Of a DNA stretch of 64,000 nucleotides, positions 11,955 through 22,433 are shown one piece after another; position 1 is the stretch's first letter, and each line of letters starts with the position of its first letter. The translations under genes and the position numbers were made by a program. The stretch comes from Pisolithus tinctorius (taxonomy: Eukaryota > Basidiomycota > Agaricomycetes > Boletales > Pisolithaceae): contig JANFAH010000042.1 in assembly GCA_024663395.1 (NCBI GenBank), forward strand, positions 248,001 through 312,000, written 5' to 3'. The notes beneath the pieces were generated by a model. It saw nothing but the letters and a program-made list of their open reading frames with translations. It did not search any database and was not told the origin of the DNA.

Positions 11955-13200
11955 ATGTCATCCACCATCCCCACTATCTATCCTCCTACATCATCAGCAG
12001 TTCCAGTAGCTATGGCTGCTCCCCCTGCTCGCTCTGTCCTCACTATGCCCTTGCTTGGCATGAAGTCTGCCCCTGAATTATTCCAAGGAGACCATACCCA
12101 TGTTCGCTCCTTCTTGGACCACTATGAACGTCTCTGTGCCTACCACAATGTCACTTCTGACCAGGAAATGGTCGAGTCAATCAATCCTCCAGTACTGCAA
12201 TGCTCGTGTTAGGGAGATTATTGAAGGAATGGCTCACTACTACACTCCTGATTGGGCTAACTTGAAGGCTGATCTCCTCAAGTACTTTGATGCTGATCTA
12301 TCAGATGAAAGGTTCTTTGAAAGGCATCTCAAGAGCTTTGCTTTGGAGTCTAGGATGCAGCCCATCATGACACTTCAAGACTTTAGGGCTTACAACCGTG
12401 GCTTCATTCGCATTGGAGGTTGGTTGAAGAATAAAGGAAGGATATCGGTTGATGAATATAATCGCTACTTCTGGGCTGGTTTGTCCCCAGTCTTTCGTGG
12501 CTTGGTTGAAACTCGTCTCAGGACAAAGGATCCCAACCTTGACATCAGCAGGCCATTCCCCTATGATGATGTATGCCAGTCAGCTGAAGAGGTCCTTCGC
12601 CGTGATCGCTTTGATGCAGATGACCTTGACTTCCTTGGCCCTCGTGCTGCCCCTGCTCCTCAGGCCCAGCCTAATGCTTCTCATCGCTCAGATGGAAGAG
12701 ATGACAGTGTTCGCCCTCTGCTCCCTTCCCATGAAGCCAGAAGAAACCTTGAAAATTTGGAGAAAGAAGGTCCTACTGCTCGCAAACAAGATGAGGTTGA
12801 GACCCTAATCAAGTCCCTCTCTCGCATGTCACTCAATGACCCAGACTACTCCCTCCTCTACTATCGTGCTATCAAGATGGATCCTGATGCTGCAAAGGTG
12901 CTTCGTGCTCCTTCCCTTCGTCCTGCTCCTGCATCTACTCCTGCATCCACTGCCCCTGCTGCTACTTCCTCATCCCAGACCCGTCCTGCTAGAAGGACCA
13001 TCACTTGTTATGGCTGTGGTGTTTGAGAGTTGCCAGGCCATTAATGATCTCATTCAGAAGGGTTCTTTGGCACGTGATGAAAACCATCGAGTCATCTACC
13101 CTAATGGACAGCGCATCTATCGCAATGGAGAAGAGACTATCCTGCAAGCCTATGAGCGCACTAAAGCTGCTGCTCAGCCTGCCAATGCAGTTCGCTTTGT
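11955..13200 (+). pseudogene. D3 gag-like protein
   Basis: ATG at 11,955 opens MSSTIPTIYPPTSS. Then comes a capsid-like segment (PELFQGDHTHVRSFLDHYERL at about 12,070-12,140), interrupted by a frameshift near 12,170-12,190 and resuming QYCNARVREIIEGMAHYYTPDW and LKADLLKYFDADLSDERF. A conserved-looking helical domain follows to about 12,620, then a Pro/Ala linker and the start of a zinc knuckle, CYGCGV, at 13,006-13,025. The knuckle's middle is deleted and a stop intervenes; the frame then continues ESCQAINDLIQKGSLA and a segment with YPNGQRIYRNGEET. Such an extension after the knuckle is known to me from Agaricomycete gypsy gags (memory only). Confidence 0.75.
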
Positions 13201-13490
13201 TATCCATGAAGAGGCCGAAGAAGAGTCTAGTGCCGAGATTATGAGTTGGAAGAAGAACCCCTTGTTGCTGCTGTGGATCGCTCTAACAAGGTTACCAAAG
13301 AGAAGAGAAAGGCTGTCTTTGACAGTGTCCTTGTCCCACCTCGTTCGCATGGCAAGGAGAAAGAGAGCTCAAGAACCAAAGCCTCATCCTCTGCATCCAT
13401 CCCTGCTCCACAGAAAGTACCACTTGCCCCTGCCTTTGTACCAGTTGATGTCCATCCCACTGTCTTTGATGGACTAGAGATGATGCTATC

Positions 13491-14240
13491 ATGGAAGATG
13501 CCACTGTCCCAAAGCCATCTGGTCAAGCCACTGATTCTGCAGACAGGTCTAAGAAATCCAAGCCCCCTCCTACCACTTCCCTGTCTTCATCGCTTTCGCA
13601 GTCTGCCAACTCTAAAGCCATTGTAGAGCGCATTCTTTCTACTCCCTTGACTGTATCTGTTGGGGAGGTCATTGGATCATCTAGGGATGTTTCTCAGCAC
13701 CTTCAGGAGCTTATGCGATTCAAGAGACAGCCCCTGGCTCAGCCTGTCAAGTCTGTTACTGCTGTTGAAGGAACTCCTCCTGCATCCTCCTACTTGGCCT
13801 TGACTTCTAGCCCCCTCATCACTATCAATCTGACTTGCAATGGTCGTCGTGTAACAGGTGTCATTGACTCTGGATCTACCCTCAATGTTGTTCGTGCTGG
13901 TATAGCCCAGTCAGTCATTCGCATGCCCATCGATATGTCACAGACCATCAATATGCGAGATGCAAAAGGAGGTATCTCTACTCTGAAAGGTCTGGTACAA
14001 GATGTCCCTCTCTTCTGTGGTGCTGCCAGGACTTGGACCAATCTATTCGTCGCCCCAGACACTAATGCAGGCTTTGATCTCCTCCTTGGTCGTCCTTGGG
14101 CTCTTGGGAACTCGGTTAGCATTGTTGAAAGAGAGTCTGGAACTTATGTTGTCTTTGGAGCTGATTCAGATCGCCCCCTGGAGATGTGTGTTACTGAAGG
14201 CCAGCTTGGGTCTGTTGCAGATACCTTATGGCGACTCTAG
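13491..14240 (+). pseudogene. D3 retropepsin-type protease
   Basis: The open frame contains SPLITINLTCNGRRVTGVID with the active-site triplet in GVIDSGSTLNVV at about 13,855-13,890 (DSG). The second hallmark segment FDLLLGRPWALG is at about 14,075-14,110. The frame closes at 14,238-14,240 and overlaps the next frame by 13 bases, suggesting frameshift or coupled expression in the ancestor. The upstream Ser/Pro-rich linker (13,246-13,640) is spread over several frames by indels. Confidence 0.85.
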
Positions 14241-15256
14241 AGCCTGTCCATTCTCAGCAAGAAGCCGATGAACCTATGAGAGATGTAGCAGTTGGTACCC
14301 CTCATCATGTTTCACCCATTGTCTTCGCTCCACCCCCATCAACTTCGCAGTCACCCCCTCAGTCACTTGATTCTACTCTGCTGTATCCTGAATCACCCCC
14401 AGATGGGTTTGATGTTGCCTCAGCCTTTCCTGTGTTCCATCCCATTCCAGTCCAAGCATTCCCACCTCCTACCAGTCCCTTTCCTTCGGAGTTTGTTGGT
14501 CAGCTTACCCAGGAGTTACAGTCCACTGATGCGAGTGGATTGGAGGATAATCCTACCCTTGCCCAGATTCGTCGCCAGATCAGAAGAGAAGAGCGCCAGT
14601 CACTTGTCTCACTTCTTACTAGCCTTGCTCATCGCACTCCCCATCTGTCCTCCCTTTATCTCGACTCAAACCATGCACTTGCTGGAGAAAGAGGTACTGA
14701 TGAATCAGGAGTCTACTTCCAAGACTTCCTTATGCTTGATGTTCGCTTAGTCCGACAGGTTCCTGCCCCACTTGAGCATTACCATGAGCTTGAAGGTTCT
14801 GCCTATGTCAGGTTCTATCCTCGTCTACTCCCACAGGCATCTCCCACTCAGAGCAATGCATCTCCACCTCCAGACCTGCCATCTACTCGAGTCTACCTGC
14901 TTCACATGTACTTTCTAATGGCATTACTGCTCCGCCTCAGACTCCCTCTCCCCATCCCCAGATCCAGTTATCATTCAAGAAGAGCCCACCATGGTTCCCA
15001 CCAGGCTTCACTTCTGTTCTGTAGAGACACTGTCACTCCAGACTCTGAAGCTACATTCTCCATCTTCAATACTTCCTACTGTGGTTCAGTTGCCCCTACT
15101 TCCCATGATGCTTGCCATGACTCTCAGTCCGCACAACTCGACGACGAGTTGTGCAGGGATCCATATGCACCCAGTCCATCCACCCATCATCAGTCTGCAC
15201 AACTCGACGACGACTTGTGCAGCCATGTGCAGTTGCTGGTTCATCCTCGGATATAG
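14228..15256 (+). CDS. D3 proline-rich spacer reading frame between protease and RT
   Basis: A 342-codon open frame of unknown function. It is rich in Pro, Ser and Gln with one compositionally normal part (QIRRQIRREERQSLVSLLTS, about 14,565-14,625, then AHRTPHLSSLYLDSNHALAG) and a second segment, VPAPLEHYHELEGSAYVRFYP, near 14,760-14,825. The last third runs through palindromes at 15,131-15,154 and 15,197-15,220, which encode QLDDELCRD and QLDDDLCSH. It overlaps the protease end by 13 bases. It may be a linker of one Gag-Pol polyprotein. I recognise no family. Confidence 0.5.
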   Translation: MATLEPVHSQQEADEPMRDVAVGTPHHVSPIVFAPPPSTSQSPPQSLDSTLLYPESPPDGFDVASAFPVFHPIPVQAFPPPTSPFPSEFVGQLTQELQSTDASGLEDNPTLAQIRRQIRREERQSLVSLLTSLAHRTPHLSSLYLDSNHALAGERGTDESGVYFQDFLMLDVRLVRQVPAPLEHYHELEGSAYVRFYPRLLPQASPTQSNASPPPDLPSTRVYLLHMYFLMALLLRLRLPLPIPRSSYHSRRAHHGSHQASLLFCRDTVTPDSEATFSIFNTSYCGSVAPTSHDACHDSQSAQLDDELCRDPYAPSPSTHHQSAQLDDDLCSHVQLLVHPRI

Positions 15257-15448
15257 GTCATGACTCTCAGTCCACGCAACTCGTCGACGAGTTGCGCATG
15301 TCCCACCACTTGTCCAGTCTATCCCCAGATATACCCACCACACTTTCGCCACTTGACTCTGATATGTTCAACAACTAGTGTTGGCTCTCGCTTCTATCTG
15401 CCTAGCCCATCCTTGCTTCAGTCTGCACAACTCGACGACGACTTATGC
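15131..15448 (+). repeat. Cluster of four 22-24-base palindromes (hairpin repeats)
   Basis: Copies at 15,131-15,154 (GCACAACTCG-ACGA-CGAGTTGTGC, perfect 10-base stem), 15,197-15,220 (one mismatch), 15,275-15,296 (CGCAACTCGTCGACGAGTTGCG, perfect 22-base palindrome) and 15,425-15,448 (two mismatches). Each is preceded by CAGTC and most are followed by CA(G)G/CATG, giving a repeat unit of about 35 bases. Another copy is at 17,991-18,014 inside pol and related ones lie in every D1-D3 LTR. Confidence 0.9.
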
Positions 15449-16175
15449 AGGCATCAGCATTCATCTAGTCCAACTCTTCCTATGCCATTACTACCCTCAG
15501 CTCCCCAAGCCATGTCTAATGCTGCTGTTGGTGAAGAGTCAGTTGCCATGCCAGAGCCTTATAGCAATGTTGTCATGTGTCGTACCCCTACTGGATGGAT
15601 TGCTCATTTGCAGAAGCTGCAGAGGACCATTCAGGTGATGTGGATGAAGAGGACCAGGTGCATTCCCAAACTCCAGTCTTCATCCTTGCCAGTGCAGTCA
15701 GTTTTGCCTCAGCCTCAGCTCATCCTCCCCCTTTCGAAGCAGTTTCATACCCAGACCACTTTCCTGCTTCCACTTCCTCAGTTCCTCAAGACAGGTCCGA
15801 TGATCTTTTCAGATGTGTTCCTCCACTTTCTCCCATATCTCATCATTTATTTCTCCAGCTCTTTGAAGATTGATTGTATGTCCCCTCTTGTACTTATAGT
15901 TTTCTTGTTCTTCGTCTGCTCACTTTGACCGAGAAGTCGTTAAACTCCTAAACCCACAGATATTCTTTGCTCAGATACTCCTGTAACATCACTTACTATG
16001 CCTCCTTCAGTTTCAAGCTTCCAGAGCTCTTTTATCTTGATGTCTTCTCTTCTTCGTTATCTAATCCTTCAAAAGCACCAGATCCCCTTCCTATTCAGAA
16101 AACTGAAAAACAGCTTCATTTTTACTATTCCCTGTCTGACTTTCTTGATTTGTTACATTTTAGAAAAGCCTTGCT
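15257..16175 (+). other. Continuation of the D3 spacer, no single open frame
   Basis: Ser/Pro/Gln-rich sequence spread over all three frames (for example 15,260-15,928 open in one frame). It holds two of the palindromes and no recognisable domain. This is best read as a degenerated or highly variable spacer before RT. Confidence 0.5.
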
Positions 16176-17480
16176 ATGGATACAGAAGACTCAGCCGATG
16201 AAACAGATCAGCCGGTATATGGAGCGTACAAGCGCGTTGATCGTAAAGTCAAGCCAGTGCCTGGAGTCTATCCAGAAGACGCTCGAGTCCATCGCCAGTT
16301 TCCAGAAGACCCTTGCATCACTCACACCTCTCACTTGTCACCCTCCTGTGTTCATTCCCACAAGAAGCTTACTCAAGAGCGCCTTACCTCCATGAAGATT
16401 AACGCTGATGGCTTTCTCTGGCCAGAAGAGGAAAAACTTTTTTCGCATGTCATGAAGCTTAATGAGCGTGCCTTGGCGTTGATGAATCGGAGAGAGGAAA
16501 CTTTTTCAGACTACTTTTCGCCTTACATCATTCCTGTCCTGCCACATGAACCATGGGAGTTTCGTAACATTCCAATTCCCCCTGGCATACGAGAACGTGT
16601 CATACAGCTTCTTCGGGAGAAGATCGCCGCTGGTCTCTATGAGCCGGCCCAATCATCCTATCGCTCCAAATGGTTCTGCTTATGAAAAAGAATGGCAAGA
16701 TCCGTATCGTTCATGATCTACAGCCTCTGAATAAGGTTACCATTCGAGACGCTGGTGTTCCACCAATATTGGACGACTTTGTGGAGCCGTTTGCCGGTCG
16801 TCAATGCTACACGGTCTTTGATCTATTTTCAGGATTTGATGCACGCCAGCTCCATCCCGATAGCCGAGATCTGACATCCTTCATGACGCCTCTTGGCTTA
16901 CTGCGCCATACTGCCATGGCCTCAAGGCTACACCAACTCGCCGTCGGAGTTTCAGAATTGTACAGCTTTCATTCTACAGGACGAAATCCCTCATGTTGCC
17001 AATGTTTTCATTGACGATCTGCCAGTCAAAGGCCCTGCAAACCCGTTATGAAGATGCTGATGGCAATGCCGAAACGTTACCCGAGAATCCCGGCATACGT
17101 CGCTTCATTTGGGAACATGCTGTAGACGTGCATAGAGTCATGCATCGGTTTGCTCATGCCGGCGGAATGTTTTTCTGGCTTGAAGTCTCAGATCTGCCAG
17201 CCTCGTGTTATCATTCTTGGTCAAGCATGCCATCCTCATGGTCGCTCTCCTGACGACCACAAGGTGAAGAAGGTTGTCAACTGGCCAACGCTCGCTATGC
17301 CCCAAAGATGTTCGCTCATTCCTAGGTCTCTGTGGTACTGTTCGTATCTGGATTGCGAACTACTCGCAGTTGGCTCGCCCACCTCGTTGACCTCTATCGC
17401 AAGAATGCTCCGTTCATTTGGGGTCGGCCCCAGCAAGATGCATTTGATGCCTTGAAGCTCGCCGTCTCGTCTGCTCCTGC
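16176..17480 (+). pseudogene. D3 reverse transcriptase with FIDD active site
   Basis: From about 16,176 the frame gives an N-terminal region, then PGIRERVIQLLREKIAAGLYEPAQSSYRSKWFC (16,585-16,680). A frame change leads to MKKNGKIRIVHDLQPLNKVT (16,683-16,740) and CYTVFDLFSGFDARQL (motif A, about 16,805-16,855). Degenerate sequence follows to NVFIDDLPVKGP at about 17,000-17,033. That is the catalytic motif C with FIDD in place of YVDD; both aspartates remain. A later segment, IRRFIWEHAVDVHRVMHRF, is at 17,095-17,150. At least four frameshifts. FIDDLP is, from memory, typical of a distinct Agaricomycete gypsy lineage. Confidence 0.8.
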
Positions 17481-17990
17481 CCTTCGCCCCATTGACCTAC
17501 TCATCTGACTTGCCGGTCGTTCTTTCCGTTGACACCAGTAACGTTGCCATTGGATTCGTTCTCTCTCAGTATGATGAAGAAGGGTCGCAAACGTCCTGCT
17601 CGCTATGGTTCACTCCCCATCAATGAATGTGAATCTCGCTACAGTCAGCCTAAGCTCGAGCTCTATGGTCTCTTCAGAGCGCTTCGTCACTACCGTCTAT
17701 ATCTCTATGGCGTTCGTCATCTATGGGTAGAGGTTGATGCGAAGTACATCAAAGGTATGCTCAATGATCCAGATCTTCAACCTAACGCTACCATCAATCG
17801 CTGGATCGAGGTATACTTCTCTTTGACTTTAAGCTCATTCATGTCCCTGCCGTTCGTCACTGAGCCCCAGATGCCCTTTCCAGACGTCAACCTACAGAAG
17901 AGGAGTATGAAGAAGGCGAAGCTGATGCAGAAGAAGCTGATGAGTGGTTGGAGAATATTCTTTTTACAGATGCCCGTCCATCTTCGGTCA
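17481..17990 (+). pseudogene. D3 RNase H domain
   Basis: An open frame reads LSVDTSNVAIGFVLSQ at about 17,525-17,575 (first catalytic Asp), then YGSLPINECESRYSQPKLELYGLFRALRHYR at about 17,605-17,695 (catalytic Glu in KLELYGL) and LWVEVDAKYIKGMLNDPDLQPNATINRWI at about 17,725-17,812. These are the hallmarks of gypsy RNase H, which removes the RNA template and leaves the PPT primer. The domain itself is intact, but the join to the integrase part is frameshifted at about 17,813. Confidence 0.8.
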
Positions 17991-19485
17991 GCGCAACTCG
18001 TCGACGACTTGCGCATGAATCCACATATGCCATTACCCTCCCGTCATTCCTTTCCAGTGATACGTCTCAAGATGTCCTCTTACGTCGGGTCCTACACTTC
18101 CTTCATACTACAGAACTTCCCCCATTCCCTTCCAGTACTGCTCGCAAGCGCTTCATTCGCAGATCCCTCCAGTTCTTCCTTCATGGAGACCAGCTCTTTA
18201 AACGTCGAGGTCCCCATCCTCCAGCCAAGGTCATCTTTGATCCCATCTCCGTGTCCAGATCCTTGGTCATGCTCATGAAGAACTTGGTCATCGTGGAGTC
18301 TTTGGAAGTCTTTCATACAGTCAGACAGCGCTTTTACTGGCCTCAGATGTACCAAGACATTGCCCATCATGTCCGCTCTTGCCATGAATGCCAGATCCGA
18401 AGCACTCGTAAAGCAGAGGTTCCCATCACCATTTCTGCTTCCCCCAGAATCTTTATGAAGGTCTATGTTGACGTCATGCTCATGCCCAAGCACGTGGTTA
18501 TCGCTATCTTGTCGCAGCTCGAGATGATCTTTCCCTCGCTGCAGAAGGTCGTGCTCTTCATCATGCCAATGCAGACAGTCTTGCTAAATTCTTCTGGGAA
18601 GAAGTCTTCTGTCGTTATGGTGTTATTGCCCAGGTTGTCACTGATAATGGCAGTGAGGTCAAGGGCGCCTTTGAGAAACTCATGAAGCAATACTCCATTC
18701 CTCAGATTCGCATCTCCCCATATAATTCCAAGGCAAATGGAGTTGTGGAACGCAGTCACTTTGTTATCAGAGAAGCTATCATCAAGCTTGTGAAGGAGAT
18801 CTTTCGCTTTGGCCGTCCAAGGTCCATCATGCATTCTTCACAGACAAGGTCACTACTCGTCGCTCCACTGGATTCAGGCCCCTACTTCCTGCTACATGGT
18901 CTTGATCCTGTCCTGCCTTTTGATCTCTTCGAGTCTACCTATCTCGTTGAAGGATTCTACTCTGGAATGTCATCTCAAGAGCTTCTCGCACTTCGCATTC
19001 GTCAGTTGGAAAGGAGAGAAGAAGATATCGATGCCGCTTTCGCTACATTGCAGAGGTCTCGTTTATGCTCCAAGGGTCAGTTTGAGAAGAGGTATGCTTT
19101 ACAGTTGATGAAGTCAGCTTATGAGCCAGGAGATTTGGTATTGGTTCGCAACACGCAGATAGAGAAGGAACTGGATCGCAAGTCAAAGCCACGCTACCTT
19201 GGTCCCTATGAGGTTGTTCGTCGCACCAAGGGAGGCTCCTACGTCCTTAAAGAACTCGATGGCACCATTTCTGCTCGAGGCGTCGCAGCGTTTCGACTCA
19301 TTCCTTATTATTCTCGCCACACTCCCTTACCCAGTGTTATGGAAGAAGAAAGAGATGAAGAAGAAGATAATAACAGCAGTAACGATGACGACAGTGATGA
19401 TGATGACGATGATGAAGATGAAACAAACAATGAAGACAAAGACACCAATAATGATAACGACTACGACTCAGACGACTATTCATGA
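17991..19485 (+). pseudogene. D3 integrase with acidic tail
   Basis: Palindrome 17,991-18,014 sits at the start. Then a zinc-binding domain reads VFHTVRQRFYWPQMYQDIAHHVRSCHECQ (about 18,310-18,400, HHCC pattern). The core has VYVDVMLMP (Asp, about 18,460-18,490), VVTDNGSEVKGAF (Asp, about 18,632-18,672) and ANGVVERSHF (Glu, about 18,736-18,765). A GPY-like segment RYLGPYEVVRRTKGGSYVLKEL lies at 19,192-19,257. The C-terminus (about 19,340-19,485) is a run of Asp, Glu and Asn residues ending in TGA at 19,483-19,485, not a chromodomain. Frameshifts occur near 18,030, 18,240-18,480 and 18,680. Confidence 0.85.
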
Positions 19486-19615
19486 TCTTTTCATTTCCTT
19501 TTCATTTCCTACGATACTGATTGCCTGTCATTCCCTCATTCGTTTTTTTTTGTTTTCCCTGGGTTCCCTGCATTGGTCGCAATCGGGGACGATTGCATTT
19601 CTTCTTGCCGGTGGA

Positions 19616-21421
19616 TGTCACACACCAAAGGTGTTGTGGACATGGTTACAGCTGACTCTGCCTAACTCGTTGACGAGTTGCGCACAATGCCCGTGCATGC
19701 AAATGAAGACTAAAGGCCTCATGCGTAGAAAGACTGTTGGACGTGAACAGTCATCCTTCACACAAGAACGAGTCGTCAGTGCTAAAGAGAAAAGAGGAAG
19801 CGAGTTAAGCGCACATTAAAGGTTTTAGCGCCCGTGTACGGCATTCCGGTTTCTGTCATATCTCCGCTGTTTCCAAAGATATCAACTCGGTTCGCAATGC
19901 TCGCTTAAAGTGCTCAGCCCCACGATTCTTCCTTCCAAATTTGGAGAGGATCCTCGCACCCTGCGTGTTTCTACAGCACTCCATCCATCAGACGCTCATT
20001 TCGCTAAGTCCATCAATCATGGCCACCTCTTCGTCAGTCCATCTCACTTGTCTCATTTGCAGAGACAGTGGCTACGTATATCTGCCAGGCATTCCACCAG
20101 CTTCCGTCCTGAAGCCCCCTGGTTCATCCCGTCATTGTCAGCCCCGTCTCGTCCCATGCAGCTTGGTCAGCGTGTTCTCCTTGTCAGTATGACTTCCAGA
20201 AGGACGTTCTTTGGTCGCCTCAGGTCTGTCACTCGGTTAGAAAGGTCTTATGTGGTCGTTTCAGTCTCCCCAGTTGACGAAGCATATGGATCGTTCCTCC
20301 CTGCTCCCTGCACCATCTTTATTCCAGTCTCGTCCATCATTCTTCCCGCATTGCGACAGCTGCAGTATAATCTACTGTCCTCCAGCCTCCCTGATCGCAT
20401 TCATGACGAGTATGACATGCATCTTGCCTTCCTACTGCAAGATCCAGCAGAAGACGTCCCCCCTTCTCCTCCTCCTCCATCAGAACCCCGTCCATGAAGT
20501 TTTTGTTAACTTCGCTGAGAGGATGAAAGGGTGGGAGACGCGATCGCGTATGCTCTCATTGCCCCACAGACCCCCAATGCCCTAGCCCCCTTTGACGCCT
20601 GACTCATGCCCTTCAATTCTGGAATTAATACTTCCCTATCTGGAAACACCATCCATCTGTCATGCCATCTTTGGATCTAGAGATGTCTCCGCCGAGATCT
20701 GACTTGCATCGCCACCCCCTAATGTGATATCAGTGCGCTTACTCAGTTTCTGACTCCGTTTGACTCATTTTGTGATATTTTGACTATCCTTGACTTGTTC
20801 ATTGCCAATACTTACCAATCTTCTTTGCTTGCTTACTTATCATTTCTCGCTTACTCATCATGATTACTCAGTCCTTACTCATTACTTACCAAGTGTTTGT
20901 GCCTTGTTTGTCACAAGCAGTGCTCCCCCCTCAGTATATAAACCCCCGTGTACTTAGCTACCCACAATCAATCAATCAAGAAGCAATCCAGAAGTCAGCT
21001 CAGCTCAGCATATCTCGTCGTTGACAGTTGAGGCTCATTCGGAAGAGTCTATCTGTCTTCATTTATATCATTGGTAGTTGAGGCTCCATCAAGGGTCTAT
21101 CTACCTCTATTCATCATCAGCAGTATCATCAGTGCTTAGTCAGCAACCTCTTGAGCACATCCTATCAAAATCCATTTACTCCCAAGTCCTTTCGGCTGAA
21201 CACCCCTGCTCTGTTCAGCATCCCCTCCTCAGACATCATCCATTCATCTACTCCTGCGTAACTTGTCGACGACTTGCGCTAGGAGCACCTGCCATTGAAA
21301 CTCCCCCCCATTTAGGTTTTCTGCACTCCAGGTTCCGTGGAGGCACACCACCACTCGCTCTACTTTTGTCTTTTGTGTTGGTTTTGGTTGGTTCCCACTG
21401 CCTTTCCACACTTGACTCACA
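19616..21421 (+). repeat. D3 3' LTR (1,806 bases)
   Basis: TGTCACACACC...TTGACTCACA. TATA-like tatataaa at 20,935-20,942. Palindromes at 19,661-19,683 and 21,256-21,279. The U3 reading frame is open at 19,910-20,497, with a one-base insertion near 19,896 shifting its first codons relative to the 5' LTR. No canonical purine tract directly abuts the LTR; the nearest purine-rich block is cggggacg at about 19,594. Confidence 0.93.
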
Positions 21422-21530
21422 CCGGGTTGAGACTGGACTGGAGACTGAAGTGGGCGCGAGGCCAGGGGAACAGAGTCAGGGGTAAAGACAAAGGTACAGA
21501 TGAATGGACTGGTTGGACTTAGCGACTGAG
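21422..21530 (-). repeat. Middle part of element A 5' LTR (between D3 and C)
   Basis: Its sequence matches the end of C's 3' LTR (27,977-28,084) in inverted orientation. It begins with ccgg (D3's right TSD) and ends with ctgag, the left TSD of C. This bridge proves that D3 and C both sit in the same LTR. Confidence 0.85.
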
Positions 21531-22433
21531 TGTCATATCCATGACTCCCAGACTCGGACTCAGCCCAGTCCAGACCCCTAGCCCCTATCTCCAGTCAAGT
21601 CCAGTCCTAGTCCAGCCTAGAAAACCCAATCCTGGCCCTAGATAACTCAACTCCAGCCTGCATAACTCAGGTCCGGTGTTTTACCCCTATCTCCGGTCCA
21701 TTTCAGCCTCCCGGCCTTGCGCTGCTCCACCCCCGGTCCTCCCAGGTCTATGTCCGGGTCACCCGGACATAACTCCGGTCTGTTTCCCTTTGTTTGTACT
21801 ATATTTAGTCTAGCCCATTCATCTGACTTTGCTTACTGTACAATCCTGTGTCTGACCCCGGTATGCCGGTCACCTGGACTTTGGCTATTAGCCTCGGCAC
21901 AGCCACTATGGCTATCCATTCTCTTGCTAATCTTCTTGCTAATAGCTTATTAACAAGTCCGGCTTCATGTTCTTTACTCCGGACCGGCCTCATGTATTTA
22001 ACCCCTGTACATACTTTGTAGCACCCGCAGTCAGAATATCAACTTAGTATTACCCTCAACTCCGTATTACCCCTCGAGTCTACTCTATAGCTAAGGCTGA
22101 GCCTTAAGCTATCCCCAACCCCTGTCCCGGACCTCTCCCTGGCTTGCATAAGGGTACAGCACATAAGCTGAGACCAAGGGAGGTGGATCCAACCCCGGAC
22201 TGGCTTCCCCTTGTGCACACTCCAACACCGGTCGGTTTCCCACGCTACCGGTCTTGTTCCCGCGCTCCCGGTCTTAAGTCCGGTCCTCCGGACTTAGCCC
22301 CTAACCTCCGGCCTCAACTCCGGTCCAACTGGACTTGGCCCCTGTCTCTCGGCCTTGACTTTGGCCACTCGGACTTAACCCCTGTCACCCGGTCTTGAAG
22401 CCTGGTCACCCGAGGGTAAACCCGTACTTCACA
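21531..22433 (+). repeat. Element C 5' LTR (903 bases)
   Basis: The first 535 bases (to ATATCAACT at about 22,067) match the 3' LTR almost base for base. The remainder (about 22,068-22,433) differs until the last 15 bases. The promoter is not obvious; TATTTAACCCC at about 21,993 is a weak TATA-like candidate. Confidence 0.75.

Larger units (their letters stand above)
10086..21421 (+). mobile_element. Full-length D-family Ty3/gypsy retrotransposon D3 (11.3 kb)
   Basis: Two direct LTRs (10,086-11,854 and 19,616-21,421, nearly identical) flank gag, protease, a proline-rich spacer, RT, RNase H and integrase on the plus strand. Flanking sequence is ccag (10,082-10,085) and ccgg (21,422-21,425), and the empty site is visible in the related LTR near 28,068-28,075 as ccgg, so the left copy has lost its CpG. 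It is inserted in A's 5' LTR, 21 bases from that LTR's end. Its frames are broken by several indels, so it is probably non-autonomous now, but the LTR identity suggests it is younger than the host element. Confidence 0.93.

Noticed and set aside
15131..15448. A CRISPR-like repeat array.
   Set aside because: Copies are irregularly spaced, palindromic and also present in LTRs; the host is a eukaryote and there are no cas genes.
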